A stretch of DNA of 44,716 nt from Acanthamoeba lenticulata (Eukaryota; Discosea; Longamoebia; Acanthamoebidae), in contig NAVB01000949.1 of NCBI GenBank assembly GCA_002179805.1, positions 1 to 44,716 on the forward strand, given 5' to 3'. Below the pieces are notes generated by a model, which saw only the letters and a program-made list of their open reading frames with translations, made no database searches and was not told the DNA's origin. Positions 32,801-44,361 of the stretch are shown here, in pieces (the stretch's first letter is position 1; each line of letters opens with the position of its first letter). The position numbers were made by a program, and so were the translations under genes.

Positions 32801-35800
32801 ATGCGACAAATGCTCCTTAACTATCTGGCGGAGCGCTCCAAGGCGGATCCCTCTGTGCTCTACTCCCGACAGTTCCTCATCAGCCAGTGGTGCCACACCG
32901 AAGAGGACGAGGACAAAGTCCAGGACTACAAATCACAGTGGGAAGTCAACTCGAAGCGCAGCCTTGAGGTGGCCGAGAGGTAAGCAGTGGACGCATTGGA
33001 GGGCTTAAGTCGTTGACACTCTCTGACCGCTACTCATGTCAGGAATGAGCGTCTTCTCTCGCGGGACGGCATCTTCAAGATTGTCCGCTTCCTATCTACG
33101 AAGGGCTCGCTCCTTTTGAGCTTTGACAGCATGCTCAATCAAATCATCGTCCTTATGAACGAACCGCTCACCACCTTCCGTTCCAAGGGCCTAAAGGCAT
33201 TGACTACCATTTTGGAAGCCGATTCCAACACGCTGGGCGATGTACATCTTTCTTCACCTTCTGGCTGAGAAGCTATATTGATTAACGCACCTCGCTATGC
33301 AGCCCCGCGTAGAGCAAGCTGTGCGCGGGCGGTTCATGGACAGCGCGATCTCTGTGCGCAGCGCTGCTGTTGACTTGGTCGGCAAGTACGTAATGGAAAG
33401 GCCAGAATTCGCGGCCCAGTACTACCCCATGATCGCCGACCGAATCTACGTACGCGTCTTCTCGCCAAATGCGCGCAAAGGTGATTTTCTGATCAACTTG
33501 CCTTGCCCTCTTCTAGGACAAGGGTGTGACCGTCCGCAAGCACGTGGTGACCATCCTGCGCAATATGTGCCTGGGCCAGCCTCACCACTCTTTGGTTCCA
33601 ACCATCTGCCAGGAGCTGGTGAAGAAGATCAGCGACGAGGACGACTTCATCAGGGTATGAGAACACTCAAGCGTTAGATTGTGCCTCGTCATTCTCTGAT
33701 ACACCATTTTGCCTTCATTTCTTCCTGCTACAGGAAACCGTGCTCAAGACCTTCCAGGAGCTGTGGTTCAGTGCCTTGCCGAAGAAAGAGGCCAACTCAG
33801 AAGCCAGCTTCGCCGTTCATAAGGTTCGTCAACGCACTCACAATAAAAGATTAAGCTGATGTCATCGAACGCTAACAATAACCTGCGGGCATTCTTCCTA
33901 GACCCTTGACATGCCTACCAGAGTCGATCAGCTCATCGAGGTGACGCGGAGCAGCGGTAGGAATCAGTGGTTCTCTGACCTGCTCGTCAACGTATGACTC
34001 CCTTCTCACAGCCCTCGAATGGGCCATGCGGAAGTACATCTCTGACCATCGACTTTATACGCGCAGTTGTTGCGCAAGGAAGTCAATGAGCCCAACAAAC
34101 CTGTACACGCCATATGTAAGCTGATGGTGTCCAGCATCGCCGAACGCCTCTTCGCCCTCGATGAAAACAATGCCGAGCCTGCTGGCACCGAAAACGTACC
34201 CGCCTGCTCTATTCACAATTGTGTCTCAGCACGTGCTGCTGTGATGTTTCCCTAAGCATGTCGCCTTAGCGCTTACCTACCACGTTATCGCAGGAGCAAA
34301 AATCTGCCTTCAGATCGTTGCCTGCCGTTCTCAATGCACTCCACCTGTTCTGCCAGGCCTCGCCTAGCCTCCTTGTATCACACATCACCACACTTCACCC
34401 GTACATGAAGCTCACGGTAACTCCCGCCTTCAATTACTGGTGTCCATGTCTGATTGCTGACCCACCCCATGATGCAGGCAAATGACGTTGGTGAACACCT
34501 GGCCGCCAACCGAGTGATTGGGATCATGGAGAGCGTAGCGCCGCTTCTCGAACACCCTGATCCCTCATTCTTCGCTGAAGTAGAGAAGGATTTGCAGGAG
34601 CTCATCTACAACATCACTCTTACTTCTCCAGTACGCCTTATCCGTGTTACACTCCTTCCGTGCGAGAAATCACTCACCCCTTCGCTTGCAACTGTTACCA
34701 GCTTGCTTGGTTGGCGCTGGCCTCTGCAGCCAAGTGCCTCGCCACCTTTGTACTGAAGCTGACAGGCCACCATGAGCTGCTGCGTTCCATCGTTGATCGC
34801 TTCCAAACCTATCTGGACAAGTGCCGAGCTATGTGCAGCAAGAAGGAACTCCTGACCCCCGCGCGCGTCGACAACGCTGGCCGTGCGCTTTACTGCCTCG
34901 GCCACATCTCCCGACACTATGAGGCTGTCCCTGGTACGTTGTGTCAAAGCTCTGGTCCTCTTCGTTCAACATTTGCTAAAACTGCAATGTGTTGATCTTT
35001 TAGCCAAGGGCGACGCGGGACCGTCAACCAAGGACCCGGTGTTGCACAACACCTTCAAGCTCGCCACGCTGTATGCCCAGTGCTCGACGAGCTCCGAACT
35101 GCAACTGCGAGCTACCCAGGTCTCTCTCCTCCCAGTTACAGTTCCTTTGATCTTCATTACTATTCACTAAATCCTCTTTTTAATTATCCGGCAGGCGCTC
35201 GGCAGTGTTTTCGTGCGCGCACCGGAGCTCATGCTCAAGCCGCATGTGCAGGCTATCATCAAGCAAACGCTCTTGTCTGAGTCACACGAAGTGCGACTTC
35301 AGGCGTTGCTCAACATTTCAGACTTCCTTGCCTCCGAGGAAACCAAAGCACTCGCCGGGTCGGCCAGCAAGAAGAAGCAAAAGCAGAAGAAGTCCAAGCC
35401 AGGTTCGCCACTCCACGTCCCCCTCCCCTCTTCCCCTATCTGTCGAAACCTAACGGTCTCTCTAGCCAAAGGCAAGGCCAAGCCCAAGAACGAGGACGAG
35501 CTCGACCTCGACGGGTCGATGGACCTCAACGAATCGCTAGACGAGAGCAGCCACGAGCTATTCGTGGAGATGGACAACAGCGATTCGGGGTACATACACA
35601 CACCATCCCATTTTTGGTTATGATTTAGTGTCACAAGCAGCGGCTGATCATCCCCTCCTCGATCATCAGCGTGAGCACCGCCATCGCGCAGTTGTTCCTG
35701 GATTGCATTTTGGGGCAGTTGCTCGACCCGCAGGTGTCGCTCCGGACGGCAGCGCTTAACACTCTGGGTTTCATCCAGCGCCAAGGACTCATGCATCCGC

Positions 35801-37376
35801 AGCAGTGCGTGCCCCAACTGGTGGCGCTCGAGACCGATCGGGTGCTCTCCGTGGCCAACAAGGCGCACCACATGCTCACAACCATCAACGAAAAGTATCC
35901 GAGCTTCATCCACAACCGGTTCATTGATGGCATCAAGCTCTCCTACACCTTCCAGAAGAACACCTGGGGCGACAGCACTGGTTCGTACACGGGCTGCAGG
36001 CACATCATATGGAAGCGCGTAACAATTGCAAGATGTTAACTTGATTTATATATTCCTTCCTCTCAACAGCGATGGTGGGCAAGTCCAAGCTCTCCGTGCT
36101 GGCCCAATTGTATACTTTGTTCAGCGACAAGCGTTCCTCCCGCAACACCTTCCTCAGCAGCATCATCCGCCTCTTCAAGCAGTGTACATCCTCCGATGAG
36201 GTACGAGCTCATTTTTATTTTTATTTTTGATAATTTATGACTAATCCGTATTACATTTCAGACGGACGTCGGCTTCTTCCGTTATCTGGCCGAGCTCATC
36301 CTCAGCCTTCCCTACACGTATGTTGACGAGGTACGTTTGATCTTCTTCATGAAGCGTTCATCTATTCAAACCAAAACAATTCATGCTCACGTAACGGTGA
36401 TTATGTTGTCGACCGTTTCAGGTGCTGTGCATTATTTACAACATCAACCACTCCATCACGTATGTGGGTGGCACGATTCTGGCCTCCCTCAAGTCCTTTT
36501 TCGCGAGCGCCAAGTCGGCCAAGGGACACGAGGCTGCATCGGTGCCGAAGGACCAGTTCAAGACGTCGGCGATGATCATGATCCTCCTCGTCCTCAAACA
36601 CACCCTTAAGCGAGCCTACAAGCTCACCGACAGGTACGTCTTCGTCAAGTTATTGTTTCAACGAACTTTAACGTAAATAATTAATTTGATTTCAAATTCT
36701 CAGCCGCTGTAAGGCCTACTCGCCGCTGGAGACCGTCAAGGCGCGGGAGGGCAAGATCACGGAGGCCGCTGTGTTTGACTTCTCGGCCGAGAGCTCGCCC
36801 TTTGCCGCGATCACGAGCGATTTCGACTTTGACGACACGTCGGCCCTTCACCAGCACTACAAACAGTTCAAGGAGATGATCCAGCAAGACGAGGGCGACT
36901 TTGATCTCAAGGAGAGCACCGCGAAGAAGGGCGGGCGAGGCCGGGGCCGTTCGCGCAAGGCCGTCGTCATGAAGGAGATCGTGGACGAAGAGGAAGAGGA
37001 GGAAGCGGCTGAGGACGAAGAGGGGGAAGAAGAAGAGGAGGAGGAAACGCCAACGGCCGAAGATGACCACGAGCCTCAGGAGGGCGACAGCGAGGAGCGG
37101 TCGCCCGGGGCCCGAGGAGCCTCGCAGGCGCGCCGTCGCGGTCGGGCCGCGGCCGCCAAGCCGCAGCGTGGGCGGGGCAAGCGCGCCCGGAGCTCGCTTG
37201 AGGAGAGCGACGAGGCTGCCGACGCCGGCAGCGGCGGAAAGCGCAAGCGAGCGGCTGCAAAGCCCGCCGCCACCAAGAAGAGGCAGAAGAAGGTCGCTGG
37301 GGCAGCGCCCGCCCGGAGGTCCAAGCGACGGCGCAACGACGACGATGACTCCAACGACAGCGACTTTGTTGCCTGA
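29803..37376 (+). CDS. SCC2: Cohesin loader Scc2/NIPBL with embedded PHD finger
   Basis: HEAT-repeat subunit that loads cohesin on chromatin. 31 exons, 1,814 residues: 29803-30038, 30110-30290, 30374-30491, 30551-30672, 30740-30892, 30952-31059, 31121-31242, 31306-31471, 31561-31661, 31717-31953, 32015-32288, 32355-32477, 32546-32671, 32747-32979, 33043-33241, 33303-33449, 33517-33654, 33734-33823, 33902-33991, 34067-34195, 34294-34416, 34478-34630, 34702-34933, 35004-35119, 35195-35402, 35466-35589, 35670-35980, 36070-36200, 36262-36330, 36422-36633, 36704-37376. Diagnostic blocks: FSQYEKHRTLILEDI, IQMVSALVLQLIQCCPS, RFMDSAISVRSAAVDLVGKY, DKGVTVRKHVVTILRNMC and TFQELWFSALP. A C4HC3 PHD finger lies at about 607-662 (GCFCNDKQDNGQFMLDCDE, CHKWFHGVCVGV, WYCDNC). 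The C-terminal 150 residues alternate acidic and Lys/Arg-rich tracts. Exon 13's donor (32672) is the least certain. Confidence 0.92.
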
Positions 37377-37439
37377 AGAAGAAAAGAAGGCGAAAACTGT
37401 TTCCTTTATTTTCTATTTTCTTCTTGCGCTGGCAACAAG

Positions 37440-39844
37440 ATGAGGGCGACCCTGCGCCAAGGGCTTGAGACCAGCGCAAGGGCTGTTGGAGGCTCATGCG
37501 TGCCCCGCTGTGGCGCTATGGTGCAGCGCCAATACCATCATCCTCCTGTGCTGTCGTTGGCCACCAAGGTGAATCCAGCAGCAAGCCAGAGGCTGCAACT
37601 CCTCCTGCCCTCTCTGGCATGGTGGCCGAGGAGGACGCGAAGTGGTGCCGTCGCGTCCGCTGCTGCGTTGCCAGCTGCACCGCATCGGGCGAGGCGGACC
37701 TACAGCGCGGGGTTCCACTACGGCGGGCAGTCCGGCGACTCCATCTTCGCGCTGGCCACGAGCCCGGCGGGCAAGGCCGGCGTGGCCGTCGTGCGCCTGT
37801 CAGGCCAGCGCGCTGGCGACGCCCTGCGCGCGCTCACCCGCGCTTCGGACCTGCCGCCAGCGCGCGTCGCCGCTCTGCGCAAGCTCTTTGACCACGAGGT
37901 GTGCACCTCGCCGCCGCATCTCCCCGCGAGCTGCCGTTCTCTGGCTGACACCGCTCGTGGCCTGCATGCAGAGCGGCGAGCTGCTGGACGAGGCCCTCGT
38001 GCTTTGGTTCCCCGGGCCGCGGAGCTTCACAGGCGAGGACATGGCCGAGCTGCACCTCCACGGCGGCCACGCCGTGATCACGGCCGTGCTCCACGCCCTG
38101 GGCCGCCTCCCCGGCCTCCGCTCCGCCGAGCCCGGTGTACGCCTGCCGTCATTCCACAAAGACCATTCTACAAACGCCCGCAGATGAGGCCTAACACAAG
38201 GAAACACGCCCAACCAGGAATTCACGAAGCGCGCATTCCAGAACGGAAAGATGGACCTGACCGAGGCCGAGGGCATGGCCGACCTCATCGACGCCGACAC
38301 GGAGGCCCAGCGGCGCCAGGCCCTTCGCCAAATGGGCGTACGTTTGTGCGCGCCTTTTTGTTGTTTGACAACCAACCCAAGCATCGATTGATGACGCCCC
38401 GCGCGCGGTCGTTGCGGTCGCCCGCCCATAGGGCGCACTGGGCCAGCTCTGCAACGAGTGGCGCGAGGAGCTGATCAAGTGCATCGCCCACGTCGAGGCC
38501 GTCATCGGTACGCACACTCGCCCGGCGCGCTCGAGGCCGAGACCCTTGCGCTCACCGGAGAATGGGGACCAGATTTCGGGGAGGACGAGCACATCGACCA
38601 TGAGGTGGCCGCTGCCGTGCAGCCCCGCATCCGACGCCTGCACGACGCCATTGGGCACCACCTGCGCGACGCCCATCGCGGCGAGCGCCTGCGCAGCGGG
38701 GCGGCGCTGGCCATCGTGGGCCCGCCCAACGCGGGCAAGAGCAGCCTCCTCAACCTCCTGGTCCGGCGCAAGGCCGCCATCGTCTCGTCCATCCCCGGCA
38801 CCACTCGCGACGTCATAGAGGCACGTAAAACTAATTTCAATATTTATTAAATATTATTAGCTTTTAATTTTGATTTTATTCTTATTATTAAAAAGATATT
38901 TCCATTCTCAGGTGGCGCTGGACCTGGGCGGCTACCCGCTCACGATCGCCGACACGGCCGGCATCCGGCACGCCGAGGACGAGATCGAGAAGGAGGGCGT
39001 CGCCCTGGCCCGCGAGAGGTGCTCCCCTCTGCTTCTCTCCCTCTCTCTCTTGAGATCGACGAGGGAGGATGATGAACCTGATGTCGTCTGTTGATGGCGC
39101 AGGTTCGCGAGCGCCGACCTGAAGATCTGCTTGTTCGACGCCACGACCTATCCGGGTCTGGCGCCCGAGTTGCTGGCCCTGGTTGACGACGACACGCTGG
39201 TGGTGCTCAACAAGCGGGACCTCCTCCCTTCGCCTCCTGTCTCTGTGGTGCGCGCCATCGCATACACGCACACGCACGCACGCGCGTGCTGGTGACTGAC
39301 CCGCGATCGTGGGAGAAGCGATTGGCCGACGGGAGCACGCGGGAGGTGATCGCGATCAGCTGTCGTAGCGGCGACGGACTGGAGGCCCTCACGGCCGCCC
39401 TCGAGTCCCGCCTCAAGGCCTTGTGCGTCGACTTGCCCTTTGCTTAAGCTTGCGCTGCTCGCCATGACCACCTTCAACTCACGTTTGTGATGCAGCTTCG
39501 AGAGCGGCGCGGCGACGGGCCACGGCGGCGCGGTCGTGACGCGCGCGCGACACCGAGAGCACCTCCAGCGATGCCTGCAGCATTTGTGCACGTTCGCCCT
39601 TCCGCCCTCGGCCGCCTTGTGTGGTGGAGCTTGGGATCCTCACGTCCCATTTGGGGGACCGCGGGATTGCAGGTACCTCGAGATGGCCACGGAGGCGAGC
39701 GGGTCGCGCGACGGACGGATGTCGATCGACGTCGCGGCCGAGGAGCTGCGCCGAGGCCTGGCCGAGCTCAGCCGCGTCACAGGCCGGGTGGACCTCGACG
39801 AGATCCTCGACGTCATCTTTCGCGACTTTTGCATCGGCAAGTAG
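37440..39844 (+). CDS. GTPBP3: MnmE/TrmE-family tRNA-modifying GTPase (mitochondrial GTPBP3/Mss1 type)
   Basis: With MnmG/MTO1 it modifies U34 of mitochondrial tRNAs. Exons: 37440-37898, 37972-38136, 38218-38337, 38432-38507, 38573-38820, 38912-39018, 39103-39247, 39316-39422, 39496-39585, 39673-39844; 562 residues. The first 95 residues are Arg/Ala-rich without acidic residues, fitting a mitochondrial presequence. The folate-binding N-domain follows ([59 protein letters not shown]). The G domain has [20 protein letters not shown] and NKRD, and the protein ends in the catalytic FCIGK. The intron after exon 5 uses a GC donor (GAG|GCACGT). Only 63 bp separate this ATG from the Scc2 stop. Confidence 0.92.
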
Positions 39845-39855
39845 TAAAGTGGTAG

Positions 39856-40405
39856 TGGGCGAAAAGGGCAAAAGAGAAAACGCTTAAAATCACTTGTCTT
39901 GAAGTCGAGTGTGGTGTTGAGGCCGTTGGTGAGATCCATCTTTTCCACAACGTCGGGCCCGTCAAGACTGGCCTTCTGCAGGCCATCGACGCAGCCCTCG
40001 CCCAAGCCATCACTTACCTTGAAACGCACCTCGAGGACGATCCCGGCGCATCGTCCCACCCATCCCCTCCTTCTTCTTCTACTTCTCAGCAGGAGCTCGC
40101 CCAGCCTTCATCGACTTCCTCACCTACGGCGAAGCCGCAGCAGCAGGACAGCAAGGAGGAAGTCGCTCAGCCACCCAAGGTCAAGCCCGCGACGATCGAA
40201 GTGGTGCAAGGCCAATGGCGGCGAACGGGTATTCATTCCCGCGACCTTGAAGGAGCTGCTCGACGAAGCCAGCGAACTGTGTGAGTTCCCGGTTCACTCC
40301 CTGCGCATGGCTCTGGACCAGGTGCGCGTGCGGAAGGTCGAGATCTTGCAACCTGGTGATGTGGTGTTTGTCCTCACCAAGGAACAGGAGGCCGAACATG
40401 CTTAA
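39856..40405 (+). pseudogene. Ubiquitin-fold (KHA/doublecortin-like) ORF, frame-broken and lacking an ATG
   Basis: Two well-composed coding segments lie in different frames. From 39856 to about 40205 one frame reads EIHLFHNVGPVKTGLLQA, then a Ser/Pro/Gln-rich linker ending PPKVKPATIE. From about 40206 to the TAA at 40403-40405 the next frame reads ANGGERVFIPATLKELLDEA and VRKVEILQPGDVVFVLTKEQ, resembling KHA or doublecortin-type ubiquitin folds. Joining them needs one base fewer near 40205-40212; the only intron alternative would be about 42 nt, shorter than any other here. There is no ATG in the first segment before an upstream TAG at 39853. It may be a decaying gene, an assembly indel, or a gene whose first exon I have missed. 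Confidence 0.4.
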
Positions 40406-40690
40406 ACGTGTTCCTCTGGAGAATATAAACTGAACATATGTTCTTTGCCACGGCCCCCTGTGCCTAAACGGCGACTGCAACTGTTAACTGTTCGGTGGAA
40501 GCTCGCGCGCAAACAAGCGAAAGAAACTCGGGTGACTTTCACAGGAACGACCAACCATCAAACCACCTCAGCAGTATGTCAGCCCAGCGTCAGGCCAGGA
40601 GTCAGGAAAGACGCAACGTTGGGCTTGCAAAAGATTTTGGAGGTCAAACCTTGATCTCTGCAAATGCTGCGATACGACACAAGCTGCTCC
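40406..40690 (+). promoter_or_regulatory. Upstream region of the transporter gene
   Basis: 285 bp between the damaged ORF and the transporter start. ATATAAAC at about 40424-40431 is TATA-like. A short ORF beginning ATGTCAGCCCAG at about 40579 ends just past the transporter ATG in another frame and could be an upstream ORF or a 5' UTR exon. Confidence 0.35.
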
Positions 40691-43136
40691 ATGAGTGACC
40701 CTGTCGAGGAGGACGAAGAGTTCGCCCCCCGCGCACTTGGTCCTTACGTGGGCATCAATCGCCAGCCAGGCTTTCCTGGCAGCGACACCAGCAGCAACCA
40801 CAAACCTCCACCCCCGCCCAGTTCGTCCTCCCCCAAGGCCACACCACTGCAAGGGAACTCACCTGATTAATGTGACATGTCAGGCAAGTGGATGGCCCAC
40901 CTCCCACTGGGCGTGCGGCTCGTCCTCACGGCCGCTCTTCTTCTGGTCTTCTTCACGGTATCGTTTTTTTTCTTTTTTTTAATAATTTTATTATTTATTT
41001 CTTTCCATCTGTAGCACACCAAGCTCACGGACGGGCATCTTTGGGGGAGTAGAGTGTGTCGGGCGTGCCCATATGGAACAAATTGATCTTCTCGGGGGCT
41101 CTGCCTGGCGCGACCCCCTTCCCTTACGCCCTCACCGTCACCTTCCTCCAGTTGGTCCTCTTTCTCCCTCTTTCAAGACGCCGTTTCTTGTGCGGCATCT
41201 TCCTGACGCACATCATGCAATGGCAGACCGGCACAGATGTGCTCCTCATGCTGGTCGTGGCGGCCACGGGCCTTGTTCACGTCTGCCAATCGTCACGCCC
41301 TCACCGCCACGGCCATGAGCGACGGCCTTCCTGGTCAGGCCACGACAGGACCAACAGCTACTACGAGACCCACAACAAGAAGATGGCCATCAAGTCGAGC
41401 CACCACTTCAGTGGTTACTCCGAGGAGCAGCCACAGCCGTTCTACTTCACCCACCGCTTCTACTTCAAGCTGTGCGTCGTCCCTTGAAGTCGTGACGTGG
41501 TTGACTCGTCGACTCACACACGCGCGTGCATAGATGGCACACGCTGCCGATCGGGGTGCTCTTCGGGTTCAAGCTGGGGCTGACCAACTGGGGCTTGCAC
41601 CTGGCCCCGACCGTCAACTTCCACCTCCTCATCCAGGCCTGCTCGGTGCTCCCTCCCTTCCTCCCTTCATTCTTTGCGTGCCTACGAAGGCTGCTGACGT
41701 CATCCCGTGCCTCGTTTGACTCGCACACACACACACACACACACGACAGCTGTTCTTTGTGATCGTGTTTGCGTTCCTGATCCTGCGTGAGCGGCCCACC
41801 CCGTGGGCCCTCCTCTGTGCGGGCGGGGCCACGGCGGGCGCCATCCTCGTCTCCCTCGACTTTGGACACGACGTACACTGCGCCCATCTCTTCTTCTTCT
41901 TCTCCATCGATCGATCGAGAGTCACATGCGTGTATGTACATCACCGGTTGGGGGGGGATGGGGGAGGGAGCGCAGGAGTGGGGCCTCGGGGACAAGTGGT
42001 GGGTGCTGGGCGTCAACTTTGCGTCGGCCATCTTCGAGGGCCTCTCCATCGTGTTCCTCCGGCGCGCCCGCAACATCCTGGCCAAGGCCTTCCCGGAAGA
42101 GCGCGACGTCCTCCTCATCATCCAGGTCCCCTACGCCTCCCCGGGATGCACTCTCTCCCTCCCTTTCCTCTTCCACGCATCCGTTGTCGTGCGGCGGATG
42201 CACCTTAACCGTTGCGAATACTCCGTCTGGACGATCTCAGATCACGTTCATGAAGCTGGTCATCTCGGCCCTCACGGTGCTGCCCTTTGCGCTGGCCATC
42301 GAGGGCTGGTGGAACCCCCTCAAGGTCCCCTCCCCTCTTCAGCAAGTCTTCTTCTTCTTCTTCTTCTTGATCTGCGCGCTGACGTGCGTGCGTACACGGA
42401 CGACGTGTACCTGCAGGCGCCCATTCTGTGGAAGGCGCTGCCCGACGTGAGCTGGACCATGGCCCCCTACATCTTCGTCGGCGCCGTGATCACCTTCCTG
42501 TGCGTTGGCCCTGTTCTACGGCCCCCCTTCCCTCCCACCCCGCCCAGCCCTGGACGCGTGACCTGAGAATTGCCCTCTTCGCGCGTGCGCGGGCCCTTCC
42601 TTCGCCACAGGTTCCAGTGCGACTACACTACGTTGACGTTCCTGGCCGGCGCGCAGGATGTGGGCGTGCTGTCCCACGTTAAGATGTGCGCCTCTCCCCC
42701 CCCCCAAACGCTCCTTTGCACACTGCAGTCATGACTGACCGCCCCAGCGCCGCTGATGGTTTGTTGTTGGGAGGTGCAGAGTGCCGCAAGTGGGCTTGTC
42801 CGAAGCCGTATTCCAGAACTTTGAGCCCACGCGGGAGAAGGTGCGAGGCAATCATCGAGCGCTATTGTCGCAGCAGACCTAGCGTAATGGTCAAACTAAC
42901 AACCGGTTTCTGGGCTATTTTTGGGGGGACCACACCAGCTGGTGGGGCTGGTCCTGGTGGTGGTGAGCGGCGTGTGCTACGGCGTCCTCAAGTGGTTCCA
43001 CCTCACCCACGAGCCTCATCACCGCCACAACAAGCACACAGCGCCCTCCTGGGACAAGCAGCCACTCACAGAGGGAGAGGAAGCCTATGACGGGGAGGAC
43101 GCTGAAGTGAAGCTATTACAAACAGCACAACTTTAA
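40691..43136 (+). CDS. Drug/metabolite superfamily transporter (SLC35/triose-phosphate-translocator-like)
   Basis: Multi-pass solute carrier, probably Golgi or other endomembrane. Exons: 40691-40820, 40884-40957, 41053-41154, 41227-41471, 41534-41645, 41750-41872, 41976-42125, 42241-42324, 42417-42499, 42611-42685, 42780-42840, 42939-43136; about 478 residues. An acidic, Pro-rich cytosolic N-terminus precedes TM1 (LVLTAALLLVFF). Family-like features are IWNKLIFSGALPG with FPYALTVTFLQL, NWGLHLAPTVNFHLLIQA, LFFVIVFAFLILRERPTPW, GVNFASAIFEGLSIVFLRRA, a TFMKL helix and KIVPQVGLSEAVF. The last helix is LVGLVLVVVSGVCYGVLKWF, followed by a His-rich, acidic tail. A loop between TM2 and TM3 is charged and His/Ser-rich. 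Intron 41155-41226 is a stop-free multiple of three and may be coding. A later in-frame start at 40874 (MSGKWMAH) is the alternative. Confidence 0.78.
41723..41744 (+). repeat. (CA)n dinucleotide repeat in an intron
   Basis: About eleven CA units inside a transporter intron, just upstream of its CGACAG acceptor. It is a likely length polymorphism. Confidence 0.7.
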
Positions 43137-43348
43137 CCCACATGCGGGACCTCTACGACAGAACAGGACGAAGTAAAGTTGGGAAATTGTACGCCCTGCG
43201 TGCACGAGCACCACGACGTGGTCCACTCGCCATCGGACATGCGCTCTGGTGTCATCCGGCTGGATAGGCCGAATTTTCTCAATGAGAAGAAAACGCAAAC
43301 TTGCTTCAGGAGAAGTGGTTGTACAACGCTTCTTTGAACAACTCACAG
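43137..43348. other. Spacer between the transporter and the kinase remnant
   Basis: 212 bp between two convergent loci. Nothing recognisable is seen in it. Confidence 0.4.
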
Positions 43349-44361
43349 GTCATACCCGCAACGAAGCCGCATGGACTGCAGCAAAGGGGTCTTCCTTAAC
43401 CGGAGGCGAGGACGGCATCGGCCACAAGGTGTCAAACAGGTCGAGAGCGACAGACGAGTCAAGGCGGTCCGCAGTCCGTCGGGCCAGCATGCGCTTCACC
43501 ACCGCCCAGCGGCTTGGAGTCAGATAGGGAGTCGGTGCTGACGGCCACCTGTGTGGTGGATGACGGTTTCAGCAGCATCAAACGAACAGGGCCGCCAGAA
43601 ACGAGTGTGTACCATGCATCAGGCCTCTGCTGAACCCACGTCGTGACTTGCTCGTACGTCATCTGAGCCACGAGTTGCGTTTCTTCATCGCTCTGCGGCC
43701 ACAGTCCAAGCAACTGTTGAACATGTTCCATAAACCGTAGGGAGCATTTCGAGTGAATGTTGCACAGAAAACCGAAGCCACAGGTGGGGAGCCAACGTAA
43801 CCTGAAATGCGATCAAGGCGCCTGTGCTCCACACGTCAAGCTTTTGGCTGCATTGGGTCCGCTCAACCACCTCTGGAGCTCGGAAGCCGTTTGTTCCCCA
43901 GCTTGAATCTGGGACCCAGGTGGATTCGTGGTGTCGGTCCGCTAGGGCATGTCCAAAGTCCAGTAGTATCGTTGTTCTGTTGGTCGACTCTCAGGTCTCG
44001 TCCAGCGTGAAAACGACATTTGCAGGAGATATGTCTTGGTGCATGACACCTTGTTCGTGTATATTCTTGACGGCCTGCCAAGAGGGAAGCACTGAACTAC
44101 AACATCGTGCTAAAATGATAGCATACCTGCAGCAGTTGCCAACTGTAGTGGGAAAACGTGAGATCTGAGCACAGCTGCCTGGACCTTATTACATCATCTA
44201 TTGACCATTGTCAAGGGTGATGCACTCATCAAGTGGGTCAAGAGAAAAGTGAAAAGGGCCGCACCGGAGGGATAGTAAGCCATCAGAATCCCCTGACGGG
44301 CCAAGCTGTTAGCTGGGCGGAATTCAATCAGTTCTAGAAATTGGGCCACATTGGGGACGTG
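43349..44361 (-). pseudogene. Protein kinase remnant with in-frame stops and no visible N-lobe
   Basis: Kinase landmarks run in order on the minus strand. HVPNVAQFLELIEF (the alphaC-beta4 region) and ILMAYYPS (hinge) come first, then CSDLTFSHYSWQLLQAVKNI and GVMHQDISPANVVF (catalytic loop with HQD). ILLDFGHALADRH (DFG), GFRAPEVVERTQ (APE), QKLDVWSTGALIAF, and a C-terminal VVKRMLARRTADRLDSS follow. Exon pieces splice plausibly, e.g. acceptors at 44201 and 44077. Two defects are visible. A TGA at about 44013-44011 falls between VVFTLDET and the DFG exon in the same frame with no adequate intron. Another TGA at 44364-44362 closes the frame just before HVPNV. The glycine loop and VAIK lysine are not found; the sequence upstream is a PHD finger instead. 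Sequencing error could explain one stop. Confidence 0.6.

Noticed and set aside
39899..40200. Arg/Ser/Leu-rich frame starting at 39899 as the true N-terminus of the ubiquitin-fold ORF
   Set aside because: Composition is typical of an out-of-frame shadow; the neighbouring frame has the protein-like sequence.
40874..40957. ATG at 40874 as the transporter start
   Set aside because: Possible, but splicing from 40820 to 40884 is phase-matched and adds an acidic, Pro-rich N-terminus with good codon bias, so the upstream start was preferred.
44000..44020. Kinase TGA read as selenocysteine
   Set aside because: The TGA lies in the variable stretch before DFG, not at a redox site, and nothing suggests a selenoprotein family.
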